Origin: Chrysomallon squamiferum
Taxonomy: Eukaryota; Mollusca; Gastropoda; Neomphalida; Peltospiridae
Length of the DNA: 64,000 nucleotides
Assembly (NCBI GenBank): GCA_012295275.1
Contig: CM022666.1
Coordinates: forward strand, 14,698,440-14,762,439
Reading direction: 5' to 3'
Below the pieces are notes generated by a model. The model was not told where the DNA came from. It was given only the letters and a program-made list of their open reading frames with translations, and did not search any database. Of the stretch, positions 13,818 through 25,912 are shown piece after piece. Numbering within the stretch: position 1 is the first letter of the stretch; every line of letters starts with the position of its first letter. The translations under genes were made by a program, and so were the position numbers.

Positions 13818-15886
13818 ATGAAGAACTCTCTGTCTAACAAACAGGCGTGGCTGGTAGTGATGGCGTCATTTTTCACTCTCTTTTCTAACCCGGCTATCAA
13901 TTACGCCGTTGGGGTGCTCCATATGGGTTTGGTGGAAACATATCCCGAAGACAAACACATTCTTGTTTGGCAAAGTTCTCTGTTCAGCTGTATGTTTGCG
14001 CTGGCGGGTAAGTTTAAATGCAGACGTGTTTTATTGCCATGGGCTATAATTTTAAACCTTTAAATAGAGAATCAATGACATAGATAAATAATTAAAAAAT
14101 ATATATATATATATATAAATAAGCAAAACAAATAAATAGATAAATATATACATAGATAATACATACGTACATGCATGCATACATACATACATATATAGAT
14201 CAATAGATTAAGTAAATACGGTAAATATAAATAAATAAATAAATAAATCTTCTTATTTCACCAACGACATATTTCTGAAATAAAAAATTAAATAATAAAA
14301 TAATCGTAATAATTTGTGTTATTCTTTCTCTTTTCTTCATCTTATTTTGTTTATTACTACTACTACTACGAGAACAATGATTACTGTTAATTTATTTATT
14401 TATGTACTTATACATTTATTTATTTGTTTATTTACACGCAGGTCCTATAAGTAGCCTCGTTATTAACATCTTCGACTGTCGGACGTGCGTCATAATGTCT
14501 GGAATTCTGGGAATGCTTGGATTTCTAAGCAGCCATTTTGTCCATAGTGTTACGTGGTTATTTCTAACATATTCAGTTATGGTTGGTACGTATTTTTAAT
14601 ATGAACACGTCTCCACATATATATAAAAACATAAACAGTCAAACACTTTCTGTGTCTGTCTGTCTGTCTTTATGTATGTTTGTATCTATGCATGTATGAG
14701 TGTGTGTGTGTGTGTCTTTCTTTTTCTCTGTCTGTCTGTGTGTCTGTCTGACTGTTAATTTATCTGTACATATCTGTATTTCTTTATTAAACTTATTTAT
14801 TGTCTTTTATTTATTTTCTTGTTGTTCTGTAGTTCTTTCTGTTCATGTACTTCTTTTCTTCTGTGTTTCTGAAATGATTTAATGTTTTAAAATTACATTA
14901 TGTTATATTATATTATATTATATTACATTACATTACATTACATTATATTATATTATATTATATTATATTACATTACATTATATAACGTTATGTTATGTTC
15001 TATTATATTATATTATATTATATTACATTACATTATATAACGTTATGTTTACATTATGTTTTACTATGTTATGTTGCTATGCTGTTTATTTGTTTACTTC
15101 AAGGTTTATCTGAATCACTCTCTAACACGGCGGCTGTTGTGGTTCTGGGGTTTTACTTCAAGGAGAACACGGCGCTGGCTACTGGGATCGCCTCAACCGG
15201 GTCCGCGCTCGGAATGTTTGTTTATCCCAGTCTAACCAACGAACTAATAAATATGTTCGGACTACACGGAGCTTTCCTCATTCTCGCAGGCATTCCTTTT
15301 CAGTGCTGTGTATTCGGTTTGCTGATGCGTCCGAGTAAATTCGAACGTTTTCGAAAGAGAAAAAGACAGAGTTTTGTTCTTGCGCTTTGTGGTGGGGAAA
15401 TATCGCAGTTTGGTTCCATATTAACCGACATATCGTTTCTATTTTTTCTGACCAGCATGTTAACATTTTCCATGGGTTTATCTTCCATTTACCTCTATCT
15501 TCCGGACTATTTCGTTTTGAGCGGAGCAACACGCCAAGTCGCTTCCTTCAGCGTTTCCGTGTCCGGCATAGGCTCAGTAATATCGAGATTTTTGTCGGGA
15601 TTTGCAGCCAGTGAGCCACGGATCGGAAGTTTCTTGTTGCTTTCTGGACTGGCAGCAATGAACGGATTTCTCGTCCTCTTTATAAGTTTTTTCAGCACGA
15701 CGACCACTGGTCAGCTAATATACGGGTTTCTGCTTGGACTGTACTCTGGAGGAATCTGGGTGCTGTGCGGACCCGTGGCCATCAGCATTCTGGGCGTGGA
15801 CAAGATGTCAAATGGGTATGGACTGGTGATGTTGTCAACAGGAATAGGATATCTGCTGGGTCCACCCATAGCAGGTGTTGTATTGT

Positions 15887-15972
<86 letters not shown>

Positions 15973-17135
15973 AACAATAATAATAATAATAATAATAAAT
16001 AATAATAATAATAATAATAAGAAGAAAACGCAAATGAAACGAACACACACAAACAATCACACACATAGAGAAATAAAAAATAAAAATGAAGAAAGAAAAC
16101 AGCATAAAAGAACGTAGATTGAATTCCTGACATTCCATGCGTTTTTACAGAGATATAGTATTTGATTTATTAACCAATTATGACAATAGAATAATACTAA
16201 ACTTGTCAACCTGGGGACGTTGGTAGAACAAACCAAAGCAAACTGGTGCGCAGTGACGTCACGACTGCAGAAAAATGGCAGCGAATATATGTACTCTTTA
16301 GTGGTTATACTTCGTTATTAATTAAAACTTGATGGAAAAAAAATGCAACAACATATGGACTATTTGGCTATTTTTTCCTATACCGAAAACAAATAAAAAA
16401 ATAATGAATAAATGAATAAATAAAATAAAATAAAATAAAATAATAATAAAATACATTTGAAAATGCAATAGTTAAAAACAAGATGCTTTGACTTTGTCTC
16501 ATACGTGGTCTCGCCTCAGTTCACCTTTTCCCTGTTCCATCTGAAGGCACACGATTATTTGCGTAAAATCTTCATTATAACATATAAATCGCTTATTAAT
16601 CCAGTGAGATGAACAAACAATAGATATAGGCCATCTCTTAATTTATATATTTTAGGTTTCGCTTTGAAAAGCAGTGACCAGTATATTACAGTATTTGTTT
16701 TCTCCGGTTAGTAAACTAGCATGTTATTCATCATCATCATCATCATTATCATCATCATCATCTTTGTGGTTATGTCAATATTTTACTTCGTCGTCTTCTT
16801 CATCATCATCTTATTACTGTTATTATTGTTTTTTTTATTCTTGTAGTTTTTATTTATTTATTTATTTATTTATTTACGTTTCAGCTATCATGTGTTTGTT
16901 GTCCAGTGTCTGCTGTTTTCTGAGTTACCGTGGTCACAGACATTCTGAACCACAGAGAGAAAAAATCACTGTCATTGACGTTGTTGCAGACTCCAGCACC
17001 ACCGACGTTGACTCTTTTCAAAACAACAAAACGTATTTAAATGAACATGACATAACACAAGGAACTGTAGAAGAAGGCAAAACGTTAATTTCGGAAACTT
17101 GTGACATCACAGGAGATAAAAACAGTACAAGCTGA
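13818..17135 (+). CDS. SLC16-like (monocarboxylate transporter family) membrane transporter, 5 coding exons
   Basis: Coding exons 13,818-14,007, 14,442-14,585, 15,104-15,874, 16,656-16,706 and 16,885-17,135 join in phase to 468 codons plus stop. The start ATG lies 9 bases after an acceptor (CAG at 13,806-13,808), so an upstream non-coding exon is likely. The product is a major-facilitator protein with hydrophobic segments spaced as in the 12-helix SLC16 family. The helix-5 signature is visible at residues ~128-147 (FYFKENTALATGIASTGSALG, within the family pattern YFxxxxxLAxGxAxxGSxxG). The central cytoplasmic loop (from residue 186) is short and basic. The C-terminal ~75 residues are hydrophilic. 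The usual helix-1 motif ending GWGW is replaced by NKQAW at residues 8-11, so substrate and proton coupling cannot be inferred; orphan SLC16 members are equally possible. The exon-3 donor is the weaker GTGTTG and is followed 12 bases later by an AAT/AAC microsatellite. AATAAA at 17,615 is a candidate poly(A) signal. Confidence 0.85.
14890..15060. repeat. TTATA/TTACA pentanucleotide repeat in transporter intron 2
   Basis: Runs of TATAT-TATAT and TTACA-TTACA units, ending about 45 bases before the exon-3 acceptor. An open frame reading from 14,995 into exon 3 starts in this repeat and is not the true start. Confidence 0.9.
15887..16021. repeat. (AAT)n/(AAC)n microsatellite next to a splice donor
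   Basis: AAT, then AAC, then AAT units, starting 12 bases after the end of transporter exon 3. Poly-Asn or poly-Ile frames here are intron translation. Confidence 0.95.
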
Positions 17136-17194
17136 CGCAGAGACTGTTGTGACGTTTCCACATATTTGTGACATCATATTATTCCGATTGTTAT

Positions 17195-17198
<4 letters not shown>

Positions 17199-17291
<93 letters not shown>
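17199..17291. repeat. (CT)n microsatellite
   Basis: About 46 CT dinucleotides, 60 bases past the transporter stop codon and probably inside its 3' UTR. Confidence 0.95.
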
Positions 17292-17293
<2 letters not shown>

Positions 17294-17493
17294 CGCTCTC
17301 TTTTTATGATTATATCTATCTATCTATCTATCCATCCATCCATCCATTCATCTACTATATATTTATATTTGTGAATTTCTTAACATCATCATAAAAACAG
17401 AATTCATAGTAACTTACTTCTCTTTATCTTAGCAATATTGTTTTCGTTACCTGTTTTTATTTTATTATTGTTTATTGTTATTTTTTTCTTTGT

Positions 17494-17526
<33 letters not shown>

Positions 17527-17726
17527 TATTTTGTATATATTTGCCTAAAGATGAAATGACCTCACTTATCGCATTCTGTTATAATTCCATCAACCCACAT
17601 CTTGCGCGTTAATTAATAAAAACCGTCTAATATATGTTTGTTTTTTTTCTGTTGGAGGAGGGGAAAGAAACAAAAGAGAAAAAAAACCCTGATTTTTAAG
17701 GATTTGATTTGATTGTTTGTTTGTCG

Positions 17727-17757
<31 letters not shown>

Positions 17758-18609
17758 CATGGTAGACATATCAGAACATTCTCTAGATGTTCAGATATTC
17801 GTATATAGTAACACTTACACACAAACACTCACATACACACACATAGAGACAATGCAAAGTGACTAAGTTAATGTGGTAATACGTTAATCTTGGCTTAGGT
17901 TTGTACGTATTAGACATCTATTGTTAACAAGCTATTATCAGCTAAAAAGTGTGTTTGTTGTTTCTTTCTATGACGAGTTGTTATGTACTCTCTGATACGA
18001 TACGCTATGAATTTATTCTTATTTTACGCTGCAGAAAAATGTGTTATATAATCGGTTTTCACACAGAGTCGCTATACACACAGTTGTGGGTTTGGGGGAT
18101 ATGTGTTTGTATGTGTGCGTGTGTGTGTGTGTGTGTGGGTGTGGGTGTGTGCCTGTGTGTATCTGTTCCTGTGTATGGATGAAAGGATGGTGTACATATA
18201 TGTGGCTATTTATTTACTTAAAACTAAACGATCAAAACAATGTAATCGAATTACATATAACAACAAAAAAGAAAATAATAATAAGAAACTATAAACTATA
18301 AAAAAGAGCAAACTTAAATGAATCAATAATAATAATAATAATAATAGTTGCACATGCAACAGTAATTGTTTCTATGGGGAATTGCTTAACGACGGAATGA
18401 TAGCTTTTGAATATTTCTATTTCAAGTCAGTAAAGTGGAATGTAAAAGAAATTAAAATCATCAAGTGAGGTAACTCGTCTGCATAACAGAGAAATCTCTC
18501 CAGAAAGAGAGTACTATACCTTTAAGACGACTTATTAAGTCTAGCAAGATGGATGTTAAAAAAAAATGTAAAGAAAATTTAGAAAAGATAGAATAATAGG
18601 TGACTGTTT
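17292..18609. other. Non-coding interval with simple repeats
   Basis: TATC/CATC units (17,325-17,350), a TA run (17,498-17,518), a T run (17,729-17,755) and a GT-rich tract (18,107-18,165). No exon or RNA gene seen. Confidence 0.6.
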
Positions 18610-18680
18610 CAGAGAATATATATATAAAATAAATGACATATTTTCAGGGATAAATCATAATTTATTATTATAAATATTCG

Positions 18681-18682
<2 letters not shown>

Positions 18683-18731
<49 letters not shown>
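18683..18731. repeat. (CA)n microsatellite
   Basis: Uninterrupted CA run, in the same relative place as the CA run at 22,768 in the later block copy. Confidence 0.95.
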
Positions 18732-18736
<5 letters not shown>

Positions 18737-19928
18737 GACAGACAGAAAATAAATAAAGTAACAACAGGAATAAAAATTTACTTGTGAAAATTGTCCCGTT
18801 TTACAAAAACATTGTTTTTCTCAGAAAATATTTGCATTAGAATTAAATTTTAATGATAAAATAATTTTTATAATTTCACTTATGTGAAATAAAAATAGTA
18901 AAGAACATCATATCTGTTATTTGTCATATCAAAATAACAGTTGTATTTTTATCAAAATATTGTTTTAATCCTACACTTAATTAAAATGCACTGATAGAGA
19001 GTTAGTAATGACTTTAGAAATTAATACCCGAAAAAAAAGAAAAAAAATCCATAAAATTAGTTCTAACTACTATCGTCTATAATCGTGTTTATAATTCATA
19101 TTTTTTCAGTTTTTAAATATTTACCTAATTAATGTCAGAAAACGGAAGGAAATACACAAAAATGAAATAGCAGAGCGTATACAGACGTCCATGGGCTGTT
19201 TAGAACCTGTATTCTATAATTAGGGGAAGTTCCGTTATTTTATAAATTAAGAAACACTGGGAATAACAAACTAAAAATTGGCATTTAAGTTGCAAACTAA
19301 ATTCAGAAAGGCTGTGGTGTTTACTGAACGATGTCTGTACGTATTCGACGATCGTTTTAAACGAGATCTTTGCGCATTCTTGCGACACGTTGTCTGAATT
19401 CCGTCTGTGCAAGACAAAGGACCACTCAGGCAATGGTGATTATGATTTAAACGTTTTTCTTGTATGTAACATACATGCTGACTGATTGAAAATAGCTAAA
19501 TATATTATTGTTGGATAGTTTATTGTGTTATTCTGTAGTACGTACCTACGCTCAAAAACTAAGATAACGTATGTTAATAACTAAAAGATTAGTTAGAAAG
19601 TTAAAGTAACCAATTGGTCGTAATTAGTTTAGTATTATCTATCAGCGCTATTTGCTTTTATATTGCATCGTTCGAATCGTACAATTAATTATATGTTACC
19701 AATTAATTATATGTAATTTATATGAAAATATATATATATGCACATACATACATACATATATATAACAATTATCCATATTGAGTTCTTTTTTGCGTTATTG
19801 TTCTCTAGTGGATACAGAATAGTCTCAGATAATTAACAACTGTCTCGTGACGATATTATAGTTTGTTACCCTTTAGACGGGACGAGACAAATTTTGAGTA
19901 TTAATACCAATCAGACTAGACACCGTGA

Positions 19929-19931
<3 letters not shown>

Positions 19932-19971
<40 letters not shown>
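19932..19971. repeat. (GT)n microsatellite
   Basis: About twenty GT dinucleotides. Confidence 0.95.
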
Positions 19972-19977
<6 letters not shown>

Positions 19978-20767
19978 GATTATTATTACTGGGTGGTGTT
20001 TTTAGGGGGGTTGTTTGTATATGGTCTTATTTTTTATTATTATTTAATTTAAGAAACTGCCGAGGCTAAAGTTATAATTACTCAAAATTAAGTTGTAATT
20101 TTCCTTTCGCTTACTTAATCTTTTTTCTTATTTTTCTCCTTGTGTTAAATCAAATACATTCGCCTATAATCAGTCATTCCCACGGTATCAATAAATGTGT
20201 TGACAATGTCAGACACAATAAATTTATCTGTAAATGGAATGAATATACGACCACAACATACAACATCTACACTGAGGAACACAATACAAGCTGTACAGGG
20301 TCGTATTTTCTATTTAACGTTTGACAAATGATAAACGTTTTCTATTCAGTCAACAACAAACAAACAAAACAATCAAAAAAAGAAGTGTCGTTTTGTGTCA
20401 CTGAAATTTGTTCAGTATGTTGAGCTGTTTCGACAATAGGCAAGACATGAAAACCAGTTTGTCGGAGGTAGTTGCTATGTACGGTTGTCATAAAGAGAAC
20501 GTGCACATAATCTGGTCTCATAGGAGGTCTTCAGTTCCTTTTATAACTGTATTATTTTTACTGCAACAAATTAAATAATATGTAAAAGAATAAAAACTTA
20601 GTATTTAACGAATTTGATTTATATTAAAATACCCCGTATCACATTTGAAGAGAGATCAATGTTGTTAAAATGAATGTGATTAATTATTTTAAAATACAGT
20701 TACATCAAAAAACAGTATATCTAAAAAGTAATAATGATGATGATAATAATAATAATAATAATAATAA

Positions 20768-20798
<31 letters not shown>

Positions 20799-20973
20799 AA
20801 TATTAAAATATATATACATATAAAAATATATATATTTTATTGTAAAGACAAATTCAACATGTAGAACAGAAAACAGGTAATTCTGATGTGAGTGTAGACC
20901 ATTCAGTCTGTTTGTGGATCTCACTCTTTTTCTCTTTGTCTGTATAGATAGAGAAATACGGCAAATTAGCTAA

Positions 20974-20975
<2 letters not shown>

Positions 20976-21060
<85 letters not shown>
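20976..21060. repeat. (AG)n microsatellite
   Basis: About 42 AG dinucleotides at the end of a block copy; the Ser-Leu frame on the minus strand is an artefact. Confidence 0.95.
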
Positions 21061-21061
<1 letters not shown>

Positions 21062-22211
21062 ATACAAAACCACACTTTACAGAGATGTTTGTTGTTGTTC
21101 TTTTGTGTTTGTGTTTTTTGTATACAGAACGAAATATATTGTTTAATTTATTATTTGTTTTTCTCTCTGTACCTCGTGAATATTTGAAGCAAGGAAAAAA
21201 TACAAATGAAATAACACAGCAATAAAAGTTGTGAAAATCGTCTCATTTTATAATCACTTTTATAATTTAATTATAAAACATTTCTTACAACATATGTTGC
21301 GTTAAAAAAAAAACAGTATAGAAAAACATTACACTAAATGTATTATATCAAAATATCAGACGTATTTTTATTAAAATATCTTTTATATTTACATTTAGTT
21401 AAAATGCATGGAACAGTGTAGTCAGTATTTTCTTGAGAAATTAAATAAATAAATAGGCAAAAGTTTTATCCAGTTATCAGGAGTAATACGTATTTATTTT
21501 ATTTCATATTATTATTATTGTTATTATTATTATTATTTTTTTTTTTCAACGTTTCTTCGCTGAATTACATTTTTATTACGTAACCTAATCTAAGAAACAG
21601 GCGAAGTTTAGACTTAGTTAAGTAAAGTTAAGTCGTTAGTTTTCCTATTTTTCGTCTTGACTCTATTATTCTCACGTTATCAGTGAGTGTGTTAACAAAC
21701 CCGAACACAATAAATTTATTTTTAAACGGAAATACGATCACAGCATAATATAAACAACATTCATTTTAAAACATCAGTATTATATGATGTAAATTATCTG
21801 TATGTACGAATATAACGCAAGCTATTTATCTTCTAAAGGACTTATGCGTTATGCATTTTCTATGTCACTAAAACCTGTTCACCAGGTGCTTAGAAGTTGA
21901 CATATTTGACAATAGGTAAGACATGAAAACCAGTTTGTATAGGTAATTACTATGTACGTTGTTATAAACAGTACGTGCAAATAATCTGGTCTCATATTAT
22001 TTGCAATAAATGTAAGTAATATATGAACAAAGAAAGAAAAAAGTAATGCTTAACGAATTGGATATATATTGAAATACCGTATCACTTATAAAGAGATGTA
22101 AATGTGGTTAATATATATGTGATTAATTATTTTAAAATAGTTATATCACAAAATAATGAATCTGATATATATATATATTAAAATAATTAATTACTTAGGG
22201 CTATAAGAATA

Positions 22212-22212
<1 letters not shown>

Positions 22213-22297
<85 letters not shown>
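22213..22297. repeat. (GA)n microsatellite
   Basis: About 42 GA dinucleotides at the end of a block copy. Confidence 0.95.
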
Positions 22298-22300
<3 letters not shown>

Positions 22301-22766
22301 TAACATATAGCTTACAGAGATTTAGATTTAATTAAAGAAATAGGGAAAACTGTATCCAGTTATCAAGAGCAATACATATTTATATATTTATCTTTTTTTA
22401 CTTATTACTATTTTTTTCATGTTTTCAAAGTTGAAAATCATAACATTTTGGTTTTCTTCGGTGAATTAATTTGTTTCATACTTAAATTTATCGGCAGATG
22501 GAATATACGACTTCAAAATAATACAGACACTGCTCATTTTAAAACTGACTGTTATGTGATATTTATCTTCTATGGGATTAACGAGTGATATATTGTCTTA
22601 AACAGTATCTGTTCAAACAATAACGTTTATTATCTGTTATCAATAGGATTGAGTAACTTTATAGCAAAAACAGAATAATGGTTAGACAGTTCCAGGCAAT
22701 ATGTACAAAATAATTGATATTTTCATGGATTATGCATAATTTATTATTATACATATTGTCTGTCGC

Positions 22767-22767
<1 letters not shown>

Positions 22768-22838
<71 letters not shown>

Positions 22839-22991
22839 CCTCACACATTCATATAGAGTCACAGCAAATAAAGTAAGTAGAAACATGAATAAACATTTAC
22901 TTGTATGTATATGTACGTATGTGTGTGTGTCTATACATACATACACATATATACATACACATATGTTCATACACATACGCAGACACAGACA

Positions 22992-23057
<66 letters not shown>
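22768..23057. repeat. (CA)n and (ATT)n microsatellites
   Basis: A CA run at 22,768-22,837 with one TC interruption, and an ATT run at 22,991-23,057 followed by a T run. Open frames over them are artefacts. Confidence 0.95.
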
Positions 23058-23058
<1 letters not shown>

Positions 23059-23839
23059 TTTTTTTTTTTTTTTTATTTATTTTATTTTATTTAATTTAAG
23101 AAACAGCCGAGATTTAAGTTACAATTACACAAAGTTAAGATTTATTTTGTTTTAGTTACTTTTGTAAGTTTATTTTTCTCCTTAAGCTTAATCAAGTGCA
23201 TTCGTCGTGACTATATCACTCTGACCGCATCTGCGAATCTGTTCACAGTGCAAACACAATATATTTATCTGCAGATGGAATTACGACAAAAATATAATGA
23301 AGACACTATTCAGTTTAAAACTGATTGTCATATGATACAAACTATCTATACAGAAGCCTGTAATACAAGCTACTGATCGTCTACATGATTTACGCGTTGT
23401 ACATATTCTGTTTAACGTTTAACAAATGATAAACGTTTCTGGATTTGTTTCATTGAAATCAGTTGAATGGGTGTTTTGAATTTGACATATCTGATAACAG
23501 GTAAGACACAAAAACAAGTTTATTCAGGTAGTTGTTCTGTACGTTTGTTATAAACAGTATGTGCAAACAATCACATCTGAGGTGTTGAGTTCTGTCATAA
23601 TTTATTATTGTTAACTACAACAAATTGAGTAATATATGAAAGAAAAATTAACGTTTAACGAATGTGATATATATTAAAATACCATATCACATTGGGAGAA
23701 ATATAAATGTTGTTAATATGAATCTGATTATCTTAAAATACAGTTATATCAAGAATAATGGATCTATTTTATATATATATTGTAAAGCCAAATTCAAGAT
23801 GTAGAATAGAAAAATTTAGGGTGGATATAGACCAGTCAG

Positions 23840-23840
<1 letters not shown>

Positions 23841-23906
<66 letters not shown>

Positions 23907-23985
23907 GGATCTATTTCTCTGTTTAGATAGAGAGATACAGCGAATTAGATTAAAAAACAAAGAAAACAAAAGAGAAAGTTTTGGG

Positions 23986-24076
<91 letters not shown>
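23841..24076. repeat. Complementary (CT)n and (AG)n tracts
   Basis: About 31 CT units (23,841-23,902) and 43 AG units (23,991-24,076), separated by 88 bases. The two arms are exact complements. Confidence 0.95.
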
Positions 24077-24080
<4 letters not shown>

Positions 24081-24089
24081 AAAATGTTC

Positions 24090-25875
24090 TTTTAGATCTC
24101 TTTTCATCCTTTTTAAAAAACTGATTTTATGTTTATTCACGTTTAATCGATGTATGACTATATTTATATTAACGTGAACTAAATTCATTTGGAGATATCA
24201 TCGTCATGGTTACATCATAAACAAATGTTCGTTTAACCCACGCGTGTTAAACTAGAGAACAAAACAATCAAGACTTCAGTGACTGTCTAATAATCAGATG
24301 AGAAGAGAAATCAGCAAATTAACTTCTTTAATTTAATTAATTGTTTATTTCTTTACAATTTTATCACTTTGCTTACTAACTTACTTAGATATTAACTTAG
24401 TTACTGACTTACTTATTTACTATTATTTCTATATTTCATTTCTATTATTGCACATTTTTATTTATTTATATATTTGTTTTATTATTTCTTTTATTTATTT
24501 CTTTTTTATTTAGTTGTGTTTTAGAACACATTTTGGTGGTACAATAAAAGTTCACACACAAAAATTGAAAAGGAACATTTTTTAATATTAATATTTATCC
24601 ATTGAAATTGTATGTAAAGTACAGAATAAATAAATAAATAAATTAATTAAATTAAATTAAATTAAATTAAATTAAATTAAATTACATTAAATTAAATTAA
24701 ATTAAATTAAATAAATAAGTAAGATATACGAAAAGGGATTAAATTAAATTAAAAATTAAAAATTAAAAAAAGATTAAAAAAATAACAGAAGAGGTAAACG
24801 ATAAAATTACCTCTCCTATTCTTCATTAAAATATAACAAAGAAAAGAGAACATTATTCATGGAAAAGAAGAGGAAAATACATACACCGAGACACATAAAA
24901 AGATGTTAAAATTATCTTCAAACGTCAATAGAAGTTTACACTGATCTGTCTTAACACGCTACATACGACCTTGTTTAAGAGAAAAAGGTCACGAGGCGTA
25001 GTAATATTACCGCAGTGGTTAATACAAACCATATAAGGAGATTTGAGGTATCTGCAGTGTGGGACTATTTCTAAACGGCGAAGGAAACTCAACTGGATCG
25101 AGTCTGAGTTGAAGCTTAAAAGATAATAACTGTGAACTTTGTTTTAAAACAACAGTGTATTTTCACTTAGGTAAGGTCACGTTCTTATTCCTATGTTATT
25201 ATCACCACTGCTACCAGTACTAGTAATAATATATTAAGTGTTGTTATTTGTATTATCGTTATTACTATGTTGTTATTTTTGTTGCGTTACATTAACGAAG
25301 TTTAGTAGAGTTACGCTGATTTCTATTATATTGTGTTTACTGATGTAAGAAAACAAAATCCCTATCGTCACTGTAAAGTCTACTGTTAACTGTGAGCAGT
25401 AAGATACATTTTATATACGTCTTTCTATAAACATGAAAGGAAAGTTTATACAGCGGCGGTAGAAAAAAAATTGTATTATCGTTTCGGTAATGAGAGGCGA
25501 TCGCGCAACCTGTCAATTCTCAAAGTTTTTCTCCGATCTGAGATTCAAATCGTTCCGAATCTGTTTCTATCGATGTCGAAATGGTGTTAATCCTTTTCAT
25601 AAATGTTGTTGCCGTTGTCACCATTATTTTGATGTAGTTTCTACGACATCGGGAAATAGTCTTGTTTCTTACTGCACACGCGTTAGAAATTTGGTAACTG
25701 TCGAAAAAATTGTTTTGATTCATCACGACTTGATAATAGTGGTAATTGGTGGATCAGAAACAAATTAAATCAAAATATATTAATTTGATTTTACGAACCA
25801 GGTAAACAGAAAAAATAATTATTCACTTTATCAGTTTAGACTCCAAATACGTAAAAGCTGCTTTCAATTTTGCAG
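24090..25875. other. Non-coding region upstream of TRIM B
   Basis: Contains a TTAAA pentanucleotide repeat (24,635-24,713). The 25,490-25,768 open frame has no recognisable motif. A non-coding first exon of TRIM B may lie here: an acceptor (TTTTGCAG) ends at 25,875, 37 bases before the TRIM ATG, and possible donors lie upstream. Confidence 0.5.
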
Positions 25876-25912
25876 TGGGATCACCTCATTAACAAAGAGA
25901 CGCTGTTGAACG

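Larger units (their letters stand above)
18610..24090 (+). repeat. Locally duplicated, diverged ~1.2-2.3 kb blocks carrying CA, ATT and GA tracts
   Basis: Non-coding segments recur in the same order. (a) A CATAATTTATTATTATA block before a CA tract is at 18,655 and 22,733. (b) A TATCAAAATA..TTAGTTAAAATGCA block is at 18,925 and 21,345. (c) An AACACAATAAATTTATCTG-like block is at 20,210, 21,705 and 23,255. (d) AAGACATGAAAACCAGTTTG is at about 20,441 and 21,918, with a diverged form at 23,501. (e) Each series ends in a GA or CT/GA tract (20,976; 22,213; 23,841/23,991). At least three copies are present, some partial. No protein-coding content was recognised, so the unit may be an old non-autonomous element or a local segmental duplication. 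Confidence 0.7.

Noticed and set aside
14995-15103. Upstream extension of the transporter exon 3 frame to an ATG at 14,995
   Set aside because: The segment is a pentanucleotide repeat in the intron; a good acceptor at 15,102-15,103 joins in phase with exon 2.
25490-25768. 92-codon ORF upstream of TRIM B
   Set aside because: No motif, no splice support and no similarity to anything else in the window.
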